Origin: Vibrio sp. UCD-FRSSP16_30
GTDB lineage: Bacteria; Pseudomonadota; Gammaproteobacteria; Enterobacterales; Vibrionaceae
DNA length: 64,000 nucleotides
Direction of reading: 5' to 3'
NCBI RefSeq assembly: GCF_001676025.1
Contig: NZ_LZFW01000003.1
Coordinates: 62,001 to 126,000, forward strand
The notes beneath the pieces are model-generated. The model saw only the letters and a list, made by a program, of their open reading frames with translations, was not told where the DNA came from and did not search any database. Below, piece by piece: positions 1 to 9,477 of this stretch (positions are counted from its first letter, which is position 1; each line of letters starts with the position of its first letter). A program made the position numbers and the translations under genes.

Positions 1-132
1 TCAATGGATAGACTGATAGTGCTCGACAAAGGTAACGTTGTGGAACAAGGGACGCATCAAGAGTTAATTAATAGTAATGGCATCTATGCTCAGTTATGGG
101 CGCACCAAACCGGTGGTTTTATCGCTCAATAG
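1..132 (+). CDS. ABC transporter ATP-binding protein, C-terminal fragment
   Basis: Only the last 43 residues are in the window; the frame is open to base 1. The visible part contains [20 protein letters not shown], the usual end of an exporter-type ABC ATPase just after the H-loop, where the 'V-E-x-G-T-H-x-E-L' signature is followed by a short tail ([12 protein letters not shown]). This pattern is typical of fused permease-ATPase exporters (MsbA, HlyB and T1SS types), but the substrate cannot be told. The gene is followed by three 8-bp repeats and a strong terminator. Confidence 0.8.
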   Translation, partial: SMDRLIVLDKGNVVEQGTHQELINSNGIYAQLWAHQTGGFIAQ

Positions 133-147
133 CTCAATAGCTCAATA
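124..147. repeat. Three tandem GCTCAATA octamers
   Basis: GCTCAATA occurs at 124-131, 132-139 and 140-147, beginning inside the last codons of the ABC gene and overlapping its stop codon. A related copy (TGCTCAATAA) follows at about 160. It looks like replication slippage that has run over a stop codon. No function is evident. Confidence 0.7.
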
Positions 148-227
148 GCGAATGATTTATTGCTCAATAACTACTAGCTGTATCGCCCAATAGCTAAGGG
201 CTTTATCGCATAGCAACTAAACCAAAT

Positions 228-268
228 AAGGGAAGAAAGTACAGTCAGTACTTTCTTCCCTTAATTTT
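228..268 (+). terminator. Bidirectional terminator between convergent genes
   Basis: A perfect 15-bp stem (228-242 with 248-262) closes a 5-nt loop and is followed by AATTTTAT. It sits between the end of the ABC gene and the oppositely oriented amidotransferase gene, so it can serve both. Confidence 0.85.
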
Positions 269-298
269 ATTCCTAGCTAAACCCTCGATGGGTATAAC

Positions 299-1039
299 CT
301 ACCCTACCTTCTGAAAATTGGCTTCTTGAATTGATTCCATATTGAACACAAAAAATGCATCAATCCAATGCAAAATAATGGCAGAATCTGGCGCTTCTTT
401 TAGCTGTTCAAATGTCGATAAATAATGCTGCTCTGTAATCAAGTCTTTGCGCTCATCCACCAGCCTAGCGAGAAATTCAGATGAAAATTCAGGATGCCCT
501 TGCACCGTAAAAAGATGATTATCTTTAGCAAGCATGAAGTTCGGGCAAAAATCACTTGATGCAATGACTTTCACTCCCCTAGGTACTGTGATCACCTGAT
601 CTTGATGGCTAACCAACATGCGTAATCTATCAATAGACAGATTCATCCAACGCTTTTGCGTGGTGATATTGACTTCATAATTACCCAGTCCCCAGCCTTT
701 GTTGGATTTCTCGACCGTGCCACCAAGAGCTCTTGCAATCACTTGATGACCAAAGCAAATACCCACTAACGGCGCTCGGCGAGCTTCACAGCGCTGCACC
801 CAATCAATCAAGCCGAGAATCCATGGTTCATTGTCATAAGCGTTATATACGCTGCCAGTGACAATATAACCATCGCACTCATCTAAATCGGGAAGTTGCT
901 GATTAAGCGCGTCATATTCAGAAAAAATAATATTCTCATTTATCGCCTGCAAAGCCGTCACGATCATATTGGAGTATTGTCCGTAGACGTTTGCAAGATC
1001 GCCAGACAGATGCCCGCAAATTAGTATCCCTATCTTCAT
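299..1039 (-). CDS. Class I glutamine amidotransferase family protein
   Basis: A 246-residue stand-alone class I glutamine amidotransferase (GMP-synthase-like fold). The nucleophile elbow GICFGHQ puts the catalytic Cys at about residue 95, and VQGHPEF supplies the His and Glu of the triad at about 182 and 184. There is no synthetase domain, so it belongs to the YfeJ-like group of free-standing GATase1 proteins whose substrates are mostly unknown. The start is set at the ATG giving MKIGILICG because GAGGA lies about 8 nt upstream; a 9-codon longer reading has no better site. It is monocistronic, with a terminator just downstream. Confidence 0.8.
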   Translation of the reverse strand: MKIGILICGHLSGDLANVYGQYSNMIVTALQAINENIIFSEYDALNQQLPDLDECDGYIVTGSVYNAYDNEPWILGLIDWVQRCEARRAPLVGICFGHQVIARALGGTVEKSNKGWGLGNYEVNITTQKRWMNLSIDRLRMLVSHQDQVITVPRGVKVIASSDFCPNFMLAKDNHLFTVQGHPEFSSEFLARLVDERKDLITEQHYLSTFEQLKEAPDSAIILHWIDAFFVFNMESIQEANFQKVG

Positions 1040-1577
1040 CCATCGTCCTCTTTTTCTGGGTAACAATTTTAAGTCACACTACGAGTATAGGTGGTACTTT
1101 TCACTCAGAAGAAGCAATTAGCTGAAAATTTACACTCATACCAATCACAGTAAGATCATCCTCAGAAATAGCACAGGAAAGACACTAAAGAACAGGCGAA
1201 TATTTTTGAACAGTTATTTTTCTACTATCCTAAGTTTCACTCGGCTATCAAGTGTTAAAAACCACTAGATTGATCAGAAAATTGCTACGATTGGCATCAA
1301 ATACAAACTCGAAACATAAGCATTAAATTGAATAATGATCACAGTTTTTAAAATAAAGTCACTTTCATTATCCTCTGCGTCTTACTCCATAACTAATCAG
1401 TGCCTTTGTCTGTATTCGAATATTAACCCCTAAATCATGACTAAACAGGCAGACCAAATGCATAAATGATGAATAATCTTAATATTATTGAGTAACAATT
1501 GAATACCACAAGCTTGATTCACCTTGATCTCTCTGTATTGTGTCTACTCGTTAAACTTTGCAAAGGATGCAATTTAT
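1040..1577. other. Intergenic region between divergent genes
   Basis: About 540 bp without a convincing gene. It must hold the promoters of the amidotransferase (-) and of astA (+). The only structure I see is a split copy of a short repeat, with ATACCAATCACAGTAA at 1138-1153 and its partner end at 1271-1297. No ORF with coding character was found. Confidence 0.6.
1138..1297. repeat. Vibrio-type intergenic repeat, interrupted copy
   Basis: The left end ATACCAATCACAGTAA (1138-1153) and right end ATTGCTACGATTGGCAT (1281-1297) match the two halves of the compact 48-bp element at 7818-7865. Here they are separated by about 115 bp of unrelated AT-rich sequence. The ends are nearly inverted repeats, as in a small non-autonomous element. 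Confidence 0.55.
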
Positions 1578-2663
1578 ATGCTGTTGATTCGCCCTATTAC
1601 AGCAACAGATCACCAAGGATTGGCCCAGTTAGCCAAACAAACTGGCACTGGCTTCACCTCTATGCAAGATGATCCAAAACGCATCGATCAAATGATTAAA
1701 GATGGTTGTGATACGTTTAATAGTGAACATCCACTGAGCGATGGATACTACTTATTTGTTGCCGAAGACTTACAGCAACAAACATTAGTAGGTACCTGCG
1801 CGATACAAGCCGGAGTTGGCCTGCAAGACCCTTTTTATAGCTACCACTTAGATACTACCGTCCACTCATCTCGTGAGCTTGATGTGTACAACAAAGTACA
1901 AACGCTAAGCCTAAGTAACTTCCATACTGGATGCACAGAACTGTGTACCTTGTTTCTGCTGCCAGATTCAAGACAAGGCTACAACGGGCATTTATTGTCA
2001 AAAAGTCGCTTCTTATTTATGGGACAAAATCAAGATCGCTTTGATTCAACAGTCATTGCCGAGATGCGCGGTTTTAGTGATGAAGAAGGCAGCTCTCCTT
2101 TTTGGGAAGGGCTAGGAAGGCACTTTTTTAATCTCGATTTTGCCATTGCCGATAAGCTATCCATGCATGACAAAGTGTTCATTGCCGAGCTGATGCCCAA
2201 AAACCCAATCTATACCAACTTGCTTCCAGAGTCCGCGCAAGAAGTCATTGGCCATACTCACCCTCATACATTACCAGCTCGCAAACTACTTGAATCAGAA
2301 GGATTTCGTTTTAATCACTATGTCGATATCTTTGATGCTGGGCCAATGTTAGAGTCTCAAGCAAGCGATATTCGAGCGGTAAGAGAGCAGAAAACTGCAA
2401 CAGTTAAAATCTCAAATACCCAGTCATTGAGTGAAGAAAGCACACTTAATGCCACACCCTATCTGGTGAGTAACGGGCAAGTGAAGGATTTTAGGGCGAT
2501 TAGCACTAAGCAGATTTCGCTGGATGGTAATTACATGATTATTGGCCAAAAACTGGCGGATATATTGCAACTAAAAAATGGGGATACTGCCGTATTGGTT
2601 GCTCTTTTTAACTCACACTCGAGCTCTTACTCTCAACAAGAGCAAGCACAAGCACAGATTTAA
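1578..2663 (+). CDS. astA: Arginine N-succinyltransferase AstA
   Basis: A 361-residue enzyme that transfers a succinyl group from succinyl-CoA to L-arginine, the first step of the ammonia-producing AST pathway. The whole-length pattern fits the family: N-terminal [11 protein letters not shown], then [26 protein letters not shown] and [12 protein letters not shown]. The start is the ATG at 1578, which has AAAGGA about 10 nt upstream; the longer reading from 1524 adds 18 residues unlike the family. astB follows after 14 nt, so the two are co-transcribed. astC and astD are not in the window. Confidence 0.95.
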   Translation: MLLIRPITATDHQGLAQLAKQTGTGFTSMQDDPKRIDQMIKDGCDTFNSEHPLSDGYYLFVAEDLQQQTLVGTCAIQAGVGLQDPFYSYHLDTTVHSSRELDVYNKVQTLSLSNFHTGCTELCTLFLLPDSRQGYNGHLLSKSRFLFMGQNQDRFDSTVIAEMRGFSDEEGSSPFWEGLGRHFFNLDFAIADKLSMHDKVFIAELMPKNPIYTNLLPESAQEVIGHTHPHTLPARKLLESEGFRFNHYVDIFDAGPMLESQASDIRAVREQKTATVKISNTQSLSEESTLNATPYLVSNGQVKDFRAISTKQISLDGNYMIIGQKLADILQLKNGDTAVLVALFNSHSSSYSQQEQAQAQI

Positions 2664-2677
2664 ATCGAGGATTTCAC

Positions 2678-4024
2678 ATGAACCATACAGCTCAACACCT
2701 TGAAGCCAATTTTGATGGACTTGTCGGCCCAACTCATAATTATGCGGGCCTTTCCGATGGCAATCTTGCTTCTAAAAATAATAAAACCAAGGCTTCAAAC
2801 CCAAAGCTTGCGGCAAAAGAAGGCTTAAAGAAAATGAAAGCCTTGCATGATTTGGGCATGACACAAGGTGTTATTGCTCCTCTTGCTCGTCCTGATATTC
2901 ATGCACTGCGCCAGCTTGGTTTTAGCGGTGATACTGGCTCTGTGCTAAAGCAAGCAGCCAAGCATTCACCGGCTTTGCTCGCAGCCTGTTGCTCGGCATC
3001 CAGTATGTGGACCGCAAATGCCGCCACTGTTTCGCCAAGCTCTGATACTCAAGATAATAAGCTGCATTTTACCCCAGCCAACCTGATTAATAAGTTCCAC
3101 CGCTCCATTGAGCATCCACAAACAGGGCAAGTTTTAAAAGCTATGTTTAATGATGATAACCACTTCTATCATCACAACGCTCTGCCTGCCACCTCTTACT
3201 TTGGCGATGAAGGTGCGGCTAATCACACTCGTTTTTGTCATGATTATCATGAGCAAGGCGTAGGATTTTTTGTATTTGGCGAAAGTGCCTTTGATAAAAG
3301 CTTACCTAAACCGCAACGTTTTCCGGCAAGGCAGACTTTAGAAGCGAGTAGTGCGATTGCGCGTACTCATAAACTCACAGACGACAAAGTTGTTTTTGCT
3401 CAGCAAAATCCACACGTCATTGATGCTGGTGTCTTTCATAATGATGTCATTGCGGTAGGAAACCGAAATGTCATGTTTTGTCATGAGTTGGCCTTTTTAA
3501 ATAAGGACTCTGTCTATAACAATCTCAATGATGCCATGCAAAAACCGTTAAATATAATTGAAGTTCCAGATGCCTTAGTCTCGGTTCAAGATGCGGTCAA
3601 TAGCTACTTATTTAACAGTCAACTACTCAGTTTACCGAGCGGTGAAACCGCATTAGTCGTACCTAAGGAATGTAAGCAGAACCCTCACGTATCTGAGTAT
3701 CTACAATCACTTATCACCAGTAACCTAGGCATTGATAAACTACTTTGTTTTGATCTACAACAGAGCATGCAAAATGGGGGTGGCCCCGCATGTTTACGTT
3801 TGCGAGTCGTATTATCCCCGCAAGAACGTATGGCGATGAATCAATCGGTATTGATGAGTGATGATTTGTTTGTCACTTTAAATCACTGGGTTGATAAGCA
3901 TTATCGCGATTCAATTTCTGCTCAAGATCTACAAGACCCTAGTTTACTAACAGAAAGTCAGTGTGCATTAGATGAGCTATCGCAGATATTAGATCTTGGC
4001 TCTGTCTACCCATTCCAACAGTAG
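2678..4024 (+). CDS. astB: N-succinylarginine dihydrolase AstB
   Basis: A 448-residue member of the pentein superfamily. It hydrolyses N2-succinylarginine to succinylornithine, CO2 and two ammonia, the second AST step. Supporting segments are [16 protein letters not shown] near the N-terminus, the His-containing [15 protein letters not shown] region, and [15 protein letters not shown] near the C-terminus, which carries the catalytic Cys of the family. GAGG precedes the ATG. It lies 14 nt after astA and is followed by a structured region ending in a terminator. Confidence 0.95.
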   Translation: MNHTAQHLEANFDGLVGPTHNYAGLSDGNLASKNNKTKASNPKLAAKEGLKKMKALHDLGMTQGVIAPLARPDIHALRQLGFSGDTGSVLKQAAKHSPALLAACCSASSMWTANAATVSPSSDTQDNKLHFTPANLINKFHRSIEHPQTGQVLKAMFNDDNHFYHHNALPATSYFGDEGAANHTRFCHDYHEQGVGFFVFGESAFDKSLPKPQRFPARQTLEASSAIARTHKLTDDKVVFAQQNPHVIDAGVFHNDVIAVGNRNVMFCHELAFLNKDSVYNNLNDAMQKPLNIIEVPDALVSVQDAVNSYLFNSQLLSLPSGETALVVPKECKQNPHVSEYLQSLITSNLGIDKLLCFDLQQSMQNGGGPACLRLRVVLSPQERMAMNQSVLMSDDLFVTLNHWVDKHYRDSISAQDLQDPSLLTESQCALDELSQILDLGSVYPFQQ

Positions 4025-4099
4025 ACATAACGTAAAACAGAACTAACTAGAACGGAACTAACTAGCCAATCTGATAAAACAAAGGTATGAAAATAGCAG

Positions 4100-4325
4100 T
4101 AGATTACTGGCTTCTGATCAAAGTTATCCACCAGCGACATAGCGAGTTAGGTATTTTCTCCTTACGCTGTAGGGGTCGTTATTATTTATCCTCATACAAA
4201 AACAATACAATGAGAAAGGTGATAATAAACCTCACACGACCTGGTGTCTTTTGTAGTCAGTTGGCAGAATTACAAATTGTAGACCCATTCTCCATCCCCA
4301 AGGCTTCGCCTTGGGTTTTCTTTGT
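4100..4325 (+). ncRNA. Candidate structured RNA or 3'UTR of astB
   Basis: Three successive stem-loops precede a T-run. A long imperfect stem spans 4174-4241 (GGTCGT with ACGACC, TTATTAT with ATAATAA, CTCAT with ATGAG). A second spans 4246-4284 (GTCT/AGAC and TTTGTA/TACAAA). The third is the terminator at 4297-4315. No credible protein is encoded: the 85-codon reading at 4087-4344 runs through the terminator and has no family pattern. The element could be an independent sRNA or a processed 3'UTR of the ast transcript; I recognise no known sRNA. Confidence 0.35.
4297..4320 (+). terminator. Rho-independent terminator
   Basis: CCCAAGG (4297-4303), a CTTCG loop and CCTTGGG (4309-4315) are followed by TTTTCTTTG. 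It ends the astAB transcript or the candidate RNA just upstream of it. Confidence 0.85.
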
Positions 4326-4340
4326 CTATAAGAAAAATAC

Positions 4341-4784
4341 TTAATATTTAGTTTTTTCATTAGCATGTGTTGCCACACCTAATCGATTCCACGCATTCAT
4401 CATGGTGCAAAGGACTATCAATTGTCCTATTTCATCATCAGTAAAATAATTCTGTAAACTAACATAAGTATTATCAGTAATACCTTGTGCGTATATATGT
4501 ACCATTTCTTCCACAAGGGATAAAACTGAGCGTTCTTTCTCAGAAAATAACACGGACTCTTTCCAGACTGGCAGAGCAAAGATACGCTCTTGAGACTCCC
4601 CGTGTGCTAATGCGCCCTTGGTATGTACGTGAATACAATAGGAGCAACCATTAAGCTGTGAGGTTCGCACTCGAATCAACTCTTCAATAATAGGCTCAAA
4701 AGCACATTGTTTAAGATAAGCCTCAACAGCAAAAAAAGCTTTATACGCGCCGGGCTGAGATTTATAAATATTTACTCGAGTCAT
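4341..4784 (-). CDS. Carboxymuconolactone decarboxylase / AhpD-like protein
   Basis: A 147-residue protein with the AhpD-fold signature NGCSYCIHVHTKGA. The redox CxxC is at about residues 47-50, followed by the conserved His residues at 52 and 54. Members are small all-helical alkylhydroperoxidase-like proteins that usually form oligomers; the natural substrate of most is unknown. It lies alone, convergent with the ast operon. The family is clear, the physiological role is not. Confidence 0.85.
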   Translation of the reverse strand: MTRVNIYKSQPGAYKAFFAVEAYLKQCAFEPIIEELIRVRTSQLNGCSYCIHVHTKGALAHGESQERIFALPVWKESVLFSEKERSVLSLVEEMVHIYAQGITDNTYVSLQNYFTDDEIGQLIVLCTMMNAWNRLGVATHANEKTKY

Positions 4785-4936
4785 GATGGTCCTCGTTTGA
4801 TGTAACAGTTACGGAAGTGCTTGATTTATTTTATTGTGTTTTAGTCTATTATAGCTAATTATCATGTAGTTAAGTCATTATTTATTGACCCCATCAATGA
4901 CAAGATTTGCAATATCTTCGATGTTTTAAGGACAAA

Positions 4937-6505
4937 ATGTCACTATCCAAAAAAATCCTTTTGGTTCTATTACCACTGCTAATTTCATTGGTGGTAATTA
5001 GCTTCTTTGTGCAATGGAGATTTGTTTTCCCTGTTTTCGAACAGCTAGAAAAAGAAGATGCCATTACCAACTTTGAACGAGTTTCCGCTCTTCTTGATGA
5101 AGATATCGAGCGATTAGATCTGCTCAATAAGGATTGGGGGGCGTGGGATGCCACCTATTCTTTCATACAAGGAAATAACCCTCAATATATCGAGTCTAAT
5201 CTTGGTATTGAGTCATTTAGGAATGGTAATTTTAATTTTTTATTGTTTCTTGATGAAGGATTACATCTCAAGTGGCACGGAATCTATGATAAAGATCTCG
5301 ATATGTTTATCAACGATAGTCATTTTATTCAAAGTATTATTAATCGATTACAAACTGATGCCAATAAATCCAAACTATTGTCGATAGATTCTAATATTCA
5401 TTATATGGGGTTGGTTTTACTCAATAATGAACCCATCGCCTACTCAATTCGGCCCATTTTAACCTCCGACGAAAAAGGCCCAGTGAAAGGCATTATCATC
5501 CGTGGCCGCTATATCGATACCAGCTTAATCGCCAACATCACCAAACAATCTTATGTTCGATTTCAGATAAAACCCGTTGCAGACCAATCCATTGTACGAA
5601 ATGATGAATTTATCGTTAAAGATTTACCCGATAATAGACTAGAGGTTTCTCGTTATCTATTTAATGACGGTAAGCCGATTTTGCTGATCCAGTCTTACTT
5701 TCAAAAAGACATTAGCGAACAAGGTGAAATTGCTATCCATTCCGCGGTCATGGCAAGTATTGCACTAGGTATGTTGATGCTAGTTGCGGTCTGGATCGTG
5801 CTTAGAAAGATCGTCATTGCCCCTATTTCACAATTGACCGAAAACACAACATCAATTACTCATACCAAAAACTACCAGCAACGAACACAAGTCAAATCTA
5901 GCGATGAAATTGGCGAGTTGTCTCATCAACTCAATAAAATGTTAGAAGCCATTGAAAGCAAAGAGCAGCGCCTAGAGCAAGTTCTTAATAAAATGAGGCA
6001 ATTATCCGTCACCGACTCCCTTACTAACATACCCAATCGACTAAAATTTGATTCTGTCTCAGAGGTAGAATGGCGCAGAATGCGACGAGAGCAACAACCT
6101 TTATCCATCATCATGTGTGATATTGATTATTTTAAACAATATAACGACCATTATGGACACATTGAGGGTGACGAATGCTTGGCTCATGTCGCTCAGACAT
6201 TACAAGAAGTGTTAGTCAGACCTGCCGATTTAGTGGCAAGATTCGGCGGTGAAGAGTTCGTTATATTGTTACCGAATACCGATATACACGGCGCGACTCA
6301 TCTAGCGAAAATGGTTCTTGAAAAAATAACGTCTTTGCAAATCCCCCATGCAAAAAGTGAAGCTAAACCGTATGTTACCGTCAGTTTAGGGGGCGCGTGC
6401 TGCACCCCTGACGCAAATAACTCGCTAATCCAGCTTATTACTGACGCCGATAAAGCGTTATACAAAGCAAAACAAAATGGACGTAATACCTTAGAGTGTC
6501 GCTAA
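4937..6505 (+). CDS. CHASE4-HAMP-GGDEF diguanylate cyclase
   Basis: A 522-residue inner-membrane sensor that should make c-di-GMP. Order: TM helix (about 7-25), periplasmic CHASE4-type sensor with the hallmark DWGAWDATYSF (about 66-76), second TM helix (about 270-290), HAMP linker, short coiled coil, and a GGDEF domain. The active site is GGEEF at 437-441 and an RxxD product-inhibition site (RPAD) lies exactly five residues upstream, so both activity and feedback inhibition look intact. The ATG at 4937 has AAGGA just upstream and gives a normal N-terminus; a TTG 10 codons earlier is the alternative. No target or cognate phosphodiesterase is adjacent. Confidence 0.9.
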   Translation: MSLSKKILLVLLPLLISLVVISFFVQWRFVFPVFEQLEKEDAITNFERVSALLDEDIERLDLLNKDWGAWDATYSFIQGNNPQYIESNLGIESFRNGNFNFLLFLDEGLHLKWHGIYDKDLDMFINDSHFIQSIINRLQTDANKSKLLSIDSNIHYMGLVLLNNEPIAYSIRPILTSDEKGPVKGIIIRGRYIDTSLIANITKQSYVRFQIKPVADQSIVRNDEFIVKDLPDNRLEVSRYLFNDGKPILLIQSYFQKDISEQGEIAIHSAVMASIALGMLMLVAVWIVLRKIVIAPISQLTENTTSITHTKNYQQRTQVKSSDEIGELSHQLNKMLEAIESKEQRLEQVLNKMRQLSVTDSLTNIPNRLKFDSVSEVEWRRMRREQQPLSIIMCDIDYFKQYNDHYGHIEGDECLAHVAQTLQEVLVRPADLVARFGGEEFVILLPNTDIHGATHLAKMVLEKITSLQIPHAKSEAKPYVTVSLGGACCTPDANNSLIQLITDADKALYKAKQNGRNTLECR

Positions 6506-6640
6506 ATATAAAAAATTGATTGAAAGTCTTTTTCTTCTTAGATAACTTGCATAAATACAATTAAAAAGTGCTGCCGTTTCTGCTTAATATAAATTCAATT
6601 TTAAGCGGTTCTAAACGGTAATAAAAAAGGATAATTTAGC

Positions 6641-7693
6641 ATGTATCAAACCGATGACGTTCGTATCAACAAAGTAAAACAACTATTACCACCCATTGCC
6701 ATTTTAGAGCGCTTTCCTGCGACTGAAACAGCAACGCGTACAACATACAATTCAAGAAAAGCCATTCATGACATGCTCAACGATCAAGATGACCGTTTAT
6801 TGGTTATTGTCGGTCCATGTTCAATTCATGATCCTGAGGCAGCTCTAGAGTACGGAAAACGTCTTAAGGTATTACGTGATGAGCTAGGGGATCGCCTTGA
6901 AGTTGTTATGCGTGTCTATTTTGAAAAACCACGCACTACAGTGGGCTGGAAAGGTTTAATCAACGACCCTTATCTAAACGATACATTCAAATTAAATGAC
7001 GGCCTTAGAATTGCCCGTAAACTGCTTTTGGATTTAACTGACCTTGGTCTACCAACAGCTGGCGAGTTCTTAGATATGATCACGCCTCAATACGTTGGTG
7101 ATTTGATTAGCTGGGGCGCGATTGGTGCTCGTACGACTGAATCACAGGTACACAGAGAGCTAGCTTCTGGCGTTTCTTGTCCGGTTGGATTTAAAAATGG
7201 TACTGACGGTAATATTAAAATTGCCACAGATGCGATTCGCAGTGCAGAAGCCGAGCATCACTTTCTATCTGTGACTAAATTTGGCCACTCAGCCATTATT
7301 GAAACAGCAGGCAACCCTGACTGTCATATCATTTTACGTGGTGGTAAAGAGCCAAACTATAGCGCACAGCATGTTGCAGAAGTGAAAGAAAAATTAAGCG
7401 CATCAAACTTACGTGAAAAGGTCATGATTGACTTTAGCCACGCTAACAGTAGCAAACAATACCAACGCCAAATTAACGTAAGTGATGATGTTTCAGCGCA
7501 ACTAGCAAGCGGTGAAAAGGCAATCTTTGGGGTGATGATTGAATCTCACCTTGTAGAAGGCAGACAAGATCTTGTTGATGGCAAAGTGTCTACTTATGGC
7601 CAATCTATCACTGATGGCTGCATTGGTTGGGAAGATACGGAAACCGTATTAAGACAACTGGCTGACGCTGTGACGGCTCGCCGTAAAGCTTAA
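6641..7693 (+). CDS. aroG: 3-deoxy-7-phosphoheptulonate synthase, AroG type
   Basis: A 350-residue class I DAHP synthase. It condenses phosphoenolpyruvate and erythrose 4-phosphate, the entry step of the shikimate pathway. The sequence follows E. coli AroG, the phenylalanine-sensitive isozyme, nearly end to end: VGPCSIHDP, KPRTTVGWKGLINDP, GARTTESQVHRELASG, DFSHANSSKQ and ESHLVEG. An AAGGA site precedes the ATG. It is monocistronic with its own terminator. No TyrR-type box was found upstream. Confidence 0.95.
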   Translation: MYQTDDVRINKVKQLLPPIAILERFPATETATRTTYNSRKAIHDMLNDQDDRLLVIVGPCSIHDPEAALEYGKRLKVLRDELGDRLEVVMRVYFEKPRTTVGWKGLINDPYLNDTFKLNDGLRIARKLLLDLTDLGLPTAGEFLDMITPQYVGDLISWGAIGARTTESQVHRELASGVSCPVGFKNGTDGNIKIATDAIRSAEAEHHFLSVTKFGHSAIIETAGNPDCHIILRGGKEPNYSAQHVAEVKEKLSASNLREKVMIDFSHANSSKQYQRQINVSDDVSAQLASGEKAIFGVMIESHLVEGRQDLVDGKVSTYGQSITDGCIGWEDTETVLRQLADAVTARRKA

Positions 7694-7748
7694 CCCCAAG
7701 CTTAAAAGTTAAGAAACTTAAAAACCAAGGTTAAAACCAATAAAAAAC

Positions 7749-7800
7749 GCCCCGTTAGCGCATCTCTTATGAGTAAGCAGCTAACGGGGCATTTTATTTG
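7749..7800 (+). terminator. Rho-independent terminator of aroG
   Basis: GCCCCGTTAGC (7749-7759) pairs perfectly with GCTAACGGGGC (7780-7790) across a 20-nt loop and is followed by ATTTTATTTG. Confidence 0.9.
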
Positions 7801-7817
7801 AATTCAATGTCCGTATT

Positions 7818-7865
7818 ATACCAATCACAGTAATTAAATGATCAGAGAATTGCTACGATTGGTAT
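7818..7865. repeat. Compact 48-bp Vibrio-type intergenic repeat
   Basis: Perfect 9-bp terminal inverted repeats, ATACCAATC (7818-7826) and GATTGGTAT (7857-7865), enclose ACAGTAA and TGATCAGAGAATTGCTAC. It abuts the stop codon of the small minus-strand gene. Related ends are at 1138/1281, 11519 and about 41554. Confidence 0.6.
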
Positions 7866-8056
7866 TATTTAACTAGCCCTAACGCCTTAATCATACAAAC
7901 CAATTCATCTTCGGTTTTCGGCTCTTTGTGAAAGTCTACCTCTGGCGCTGAACCACCTCTAAGTACATAGGCTTTCGTGCCGCAGTGATCATAGTGGTAC
8001 CAAAGTCCATCTACGCATACATCGGTATAACATCTTGGGTCTTGCTTTAATTCCAT
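7865..8056 (-). CDS. Small conserved cysteine-containing protein
   Basis: A 63-residue protein (MELKQDPRCYTDVCVDGLWY...) with four Cys and several His and Tyr residues; I do not recognise a named family. The start is the ATG at 8056, supported by AAGGGAG 7 nt upstream. The middle reads like a small cytosolic domain (VDGLWYHYDHCGTKAYVLRGG). It is convergent with aroG and lies downstream of chrA on the same strand, 134 nt away. The good ribosome-binding site is the main evidence that it is real. Confidence 0.6.
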   Translation of the reverse strand: MELKQDPRCYTDVCVDGLWYHYDHCGTKAYVLRGGSAPEVDFHKEPKTEDELVCMIKALGLVK

Positions 8057-8190
8057 GCGAATACTCCCTTGTTCACACACTGTTAACAAAACCTACATTA
8101 GTGTAGATAACATGCACCACCAATGATCCAGGTCAATAATGCCACAAGTATGTTATTTAGATGTTAATAAACAAGAGCTGACTTATCATT

Positions 8191-9345
8191 TTAAAATAAA
8201 GCACTCAGCAAACCATAACCAATGAAACTTGCCACCAAAGCAACTATCGGTAATTTCATCTGCTTCAAAAGAAAATACCCCACCAGCACAACCGCAAAAT
8301 CCACAGCGCTATTCACTGCGCTAACAAAAATTGGCTGATATAAAGCCGCAATCAATAATCCTACGACTCCTGCATTCACTCCCTTTAGAGCAGCAGAAAC
8401 CCGAGGAATCGAGGCTAATGCCTGCCAATTATGGATAACCGACAAAACCAACAAGAAACCAGGGAGAAACACCGCCATTGTCGCAACTAAAGCACCAATA
8501 ATCGGTTGCTGAGGAAGCAGCTCATAACCTAAGTAGGTAGCAAAGGTAAACATAGGGCCAGGAACTGCCTGTGCGGCTGCGTAACCCGTTAAAAAGGTAT
8601 CAGTAGTCAGTTGCTCGCCAATTAAGCTTTGAAGCAGAGGTAAGACAACATGGCCCCCACCAAAAACTAATGAACCAGCATAAAAGAAATCATGGAAGAT
8701 CTGTAATAATGGTGTTTGACTGGCAACAAACGGGCCTATTAATAGTACGCCAGCAAAAATCACAACTGGCCATATCGTAAATTTACCGCGTTTTTTAATC
8801 TCAGTATTCGTCGTTACCTGTGTCGGTTTAAACCACATTGAACCGAGTACAGCGCAACATAACAAAACCAATATTTGTGCAAATATCCCGCTCACTAATA
8901 GCATAGTGAGCGCAACGAATAAACATAAGAGAACACTGCGCTTCGTTTGACAAAAACTTTTATACATTCCCACTATGGCATCCGCGACCACCACTACCGC
9001 CATAAGCTTTAGCGCATGAATCACCGAGATAAATAACGATGTTTCTAACAAGCTACTGCTCAGCAAAGCAACAGCCAACATCAGTAAAACTGACGGCAAA
9101 GTAAAGCCAAAAAAGGCAGCAAACGCACCACCAATTCCACCTTGCTTGTAACCTAGAGCAAAACCGACCTGACTTGAGCCCGGCCCAGGAAGGAACTGAC
9201 TTAACGCCACAAGCTGAGCGTATTCGTCATCACTTAACCATTGTTTTTGTTCGACAAACGTTTTTCTAAAATAGCCAATATGAGCCGCCGGCCCACCAAA
9301 ACTAACCCAGCCTAAAGCGAAAAAGATCTTAAAAATTGAAAACAT
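8191..9345 (-). CDS. chrA: Chromate transporter family (ChrA-type)
   Basis: A 384-residue, very hydrophobic protein with two homologous CHR halves. The N-terminal half has the family motif FGGPAAHIGYFRK and FLPGPGSSQVGFALG; the second half has GGGHVVLPLLQ and AVPGPMFTFATYLG. Long-chain ChrA proteins act as chromate efflux or chromate/sulfate antiporters. The start follows the N-terminal MFSIFKIFFALGWVSFGGP pattern. It is transcribed divergently from a LysR regulator 132 bp away, a layout that suggests but does not prove regulation by it. Confidence 0.88.
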   Translation of the reverse strand: MFSIFKIFFALGWVSFGGPAAHIGYFRKTFVEQKQWLSDDEYAQLVALSQFLPGPGSSQVGFALGYKQGGIGGAFAAFFGFTLPSVLLMLAVALLSSSLLETSLFISVIHALKLMAVVVVADAIVGMYKSFCQTKRSVLLCLFVALTMLLVSGIFAQILVLLCCAVLGSMWFKPTQVTTNTEIKKRGKFTIWPVVIFAGVLLIGPFVASQTPLLQIFHDFFYAGSLVFGGGHVVLPLLQSLIGEQLTTDTFLTGYAAAQAVPGPMFTFATYLGYELLPQQPIIGALVATMAVFLPGFLLVLSVIHNWQALASIPRVSAALKGVNAGVVGLLIAALYQPIFVSAVNSAVDFAVVLVGYFLLKQMKLPIVALVASFIGYGLLSALF

Positions 9346-9477
9346 ACTTCATTACTGCCCAATAAAATTAGGCTATACCATAAGCAACCCACCACTATGA
9401 TTCAAATTAATAGTATTGATAGGTATAATGCATGAAATAGGATTAGCAGTTCAGAGTTAATTATCACGAGAATATGA

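Noticed and set aside
4172..4295. tRNA-like look of GGGTCGTTA...CACGACC and TAGTCAGTTGGCAGA
   Set aside because: The ends recall tRNA-Lys and a D-arm, but the anticodon and T arms cannot be folded and there is no CCA end in the right place.
4087..4344. 85-codon open frame after astB
   Set aside because: It runs through strong RNA hairpins and a rho-independent terminator, has no ribosome-binding site pattern of note and no recognisable domain. A structured RNA or 3'UTR explains the region better.
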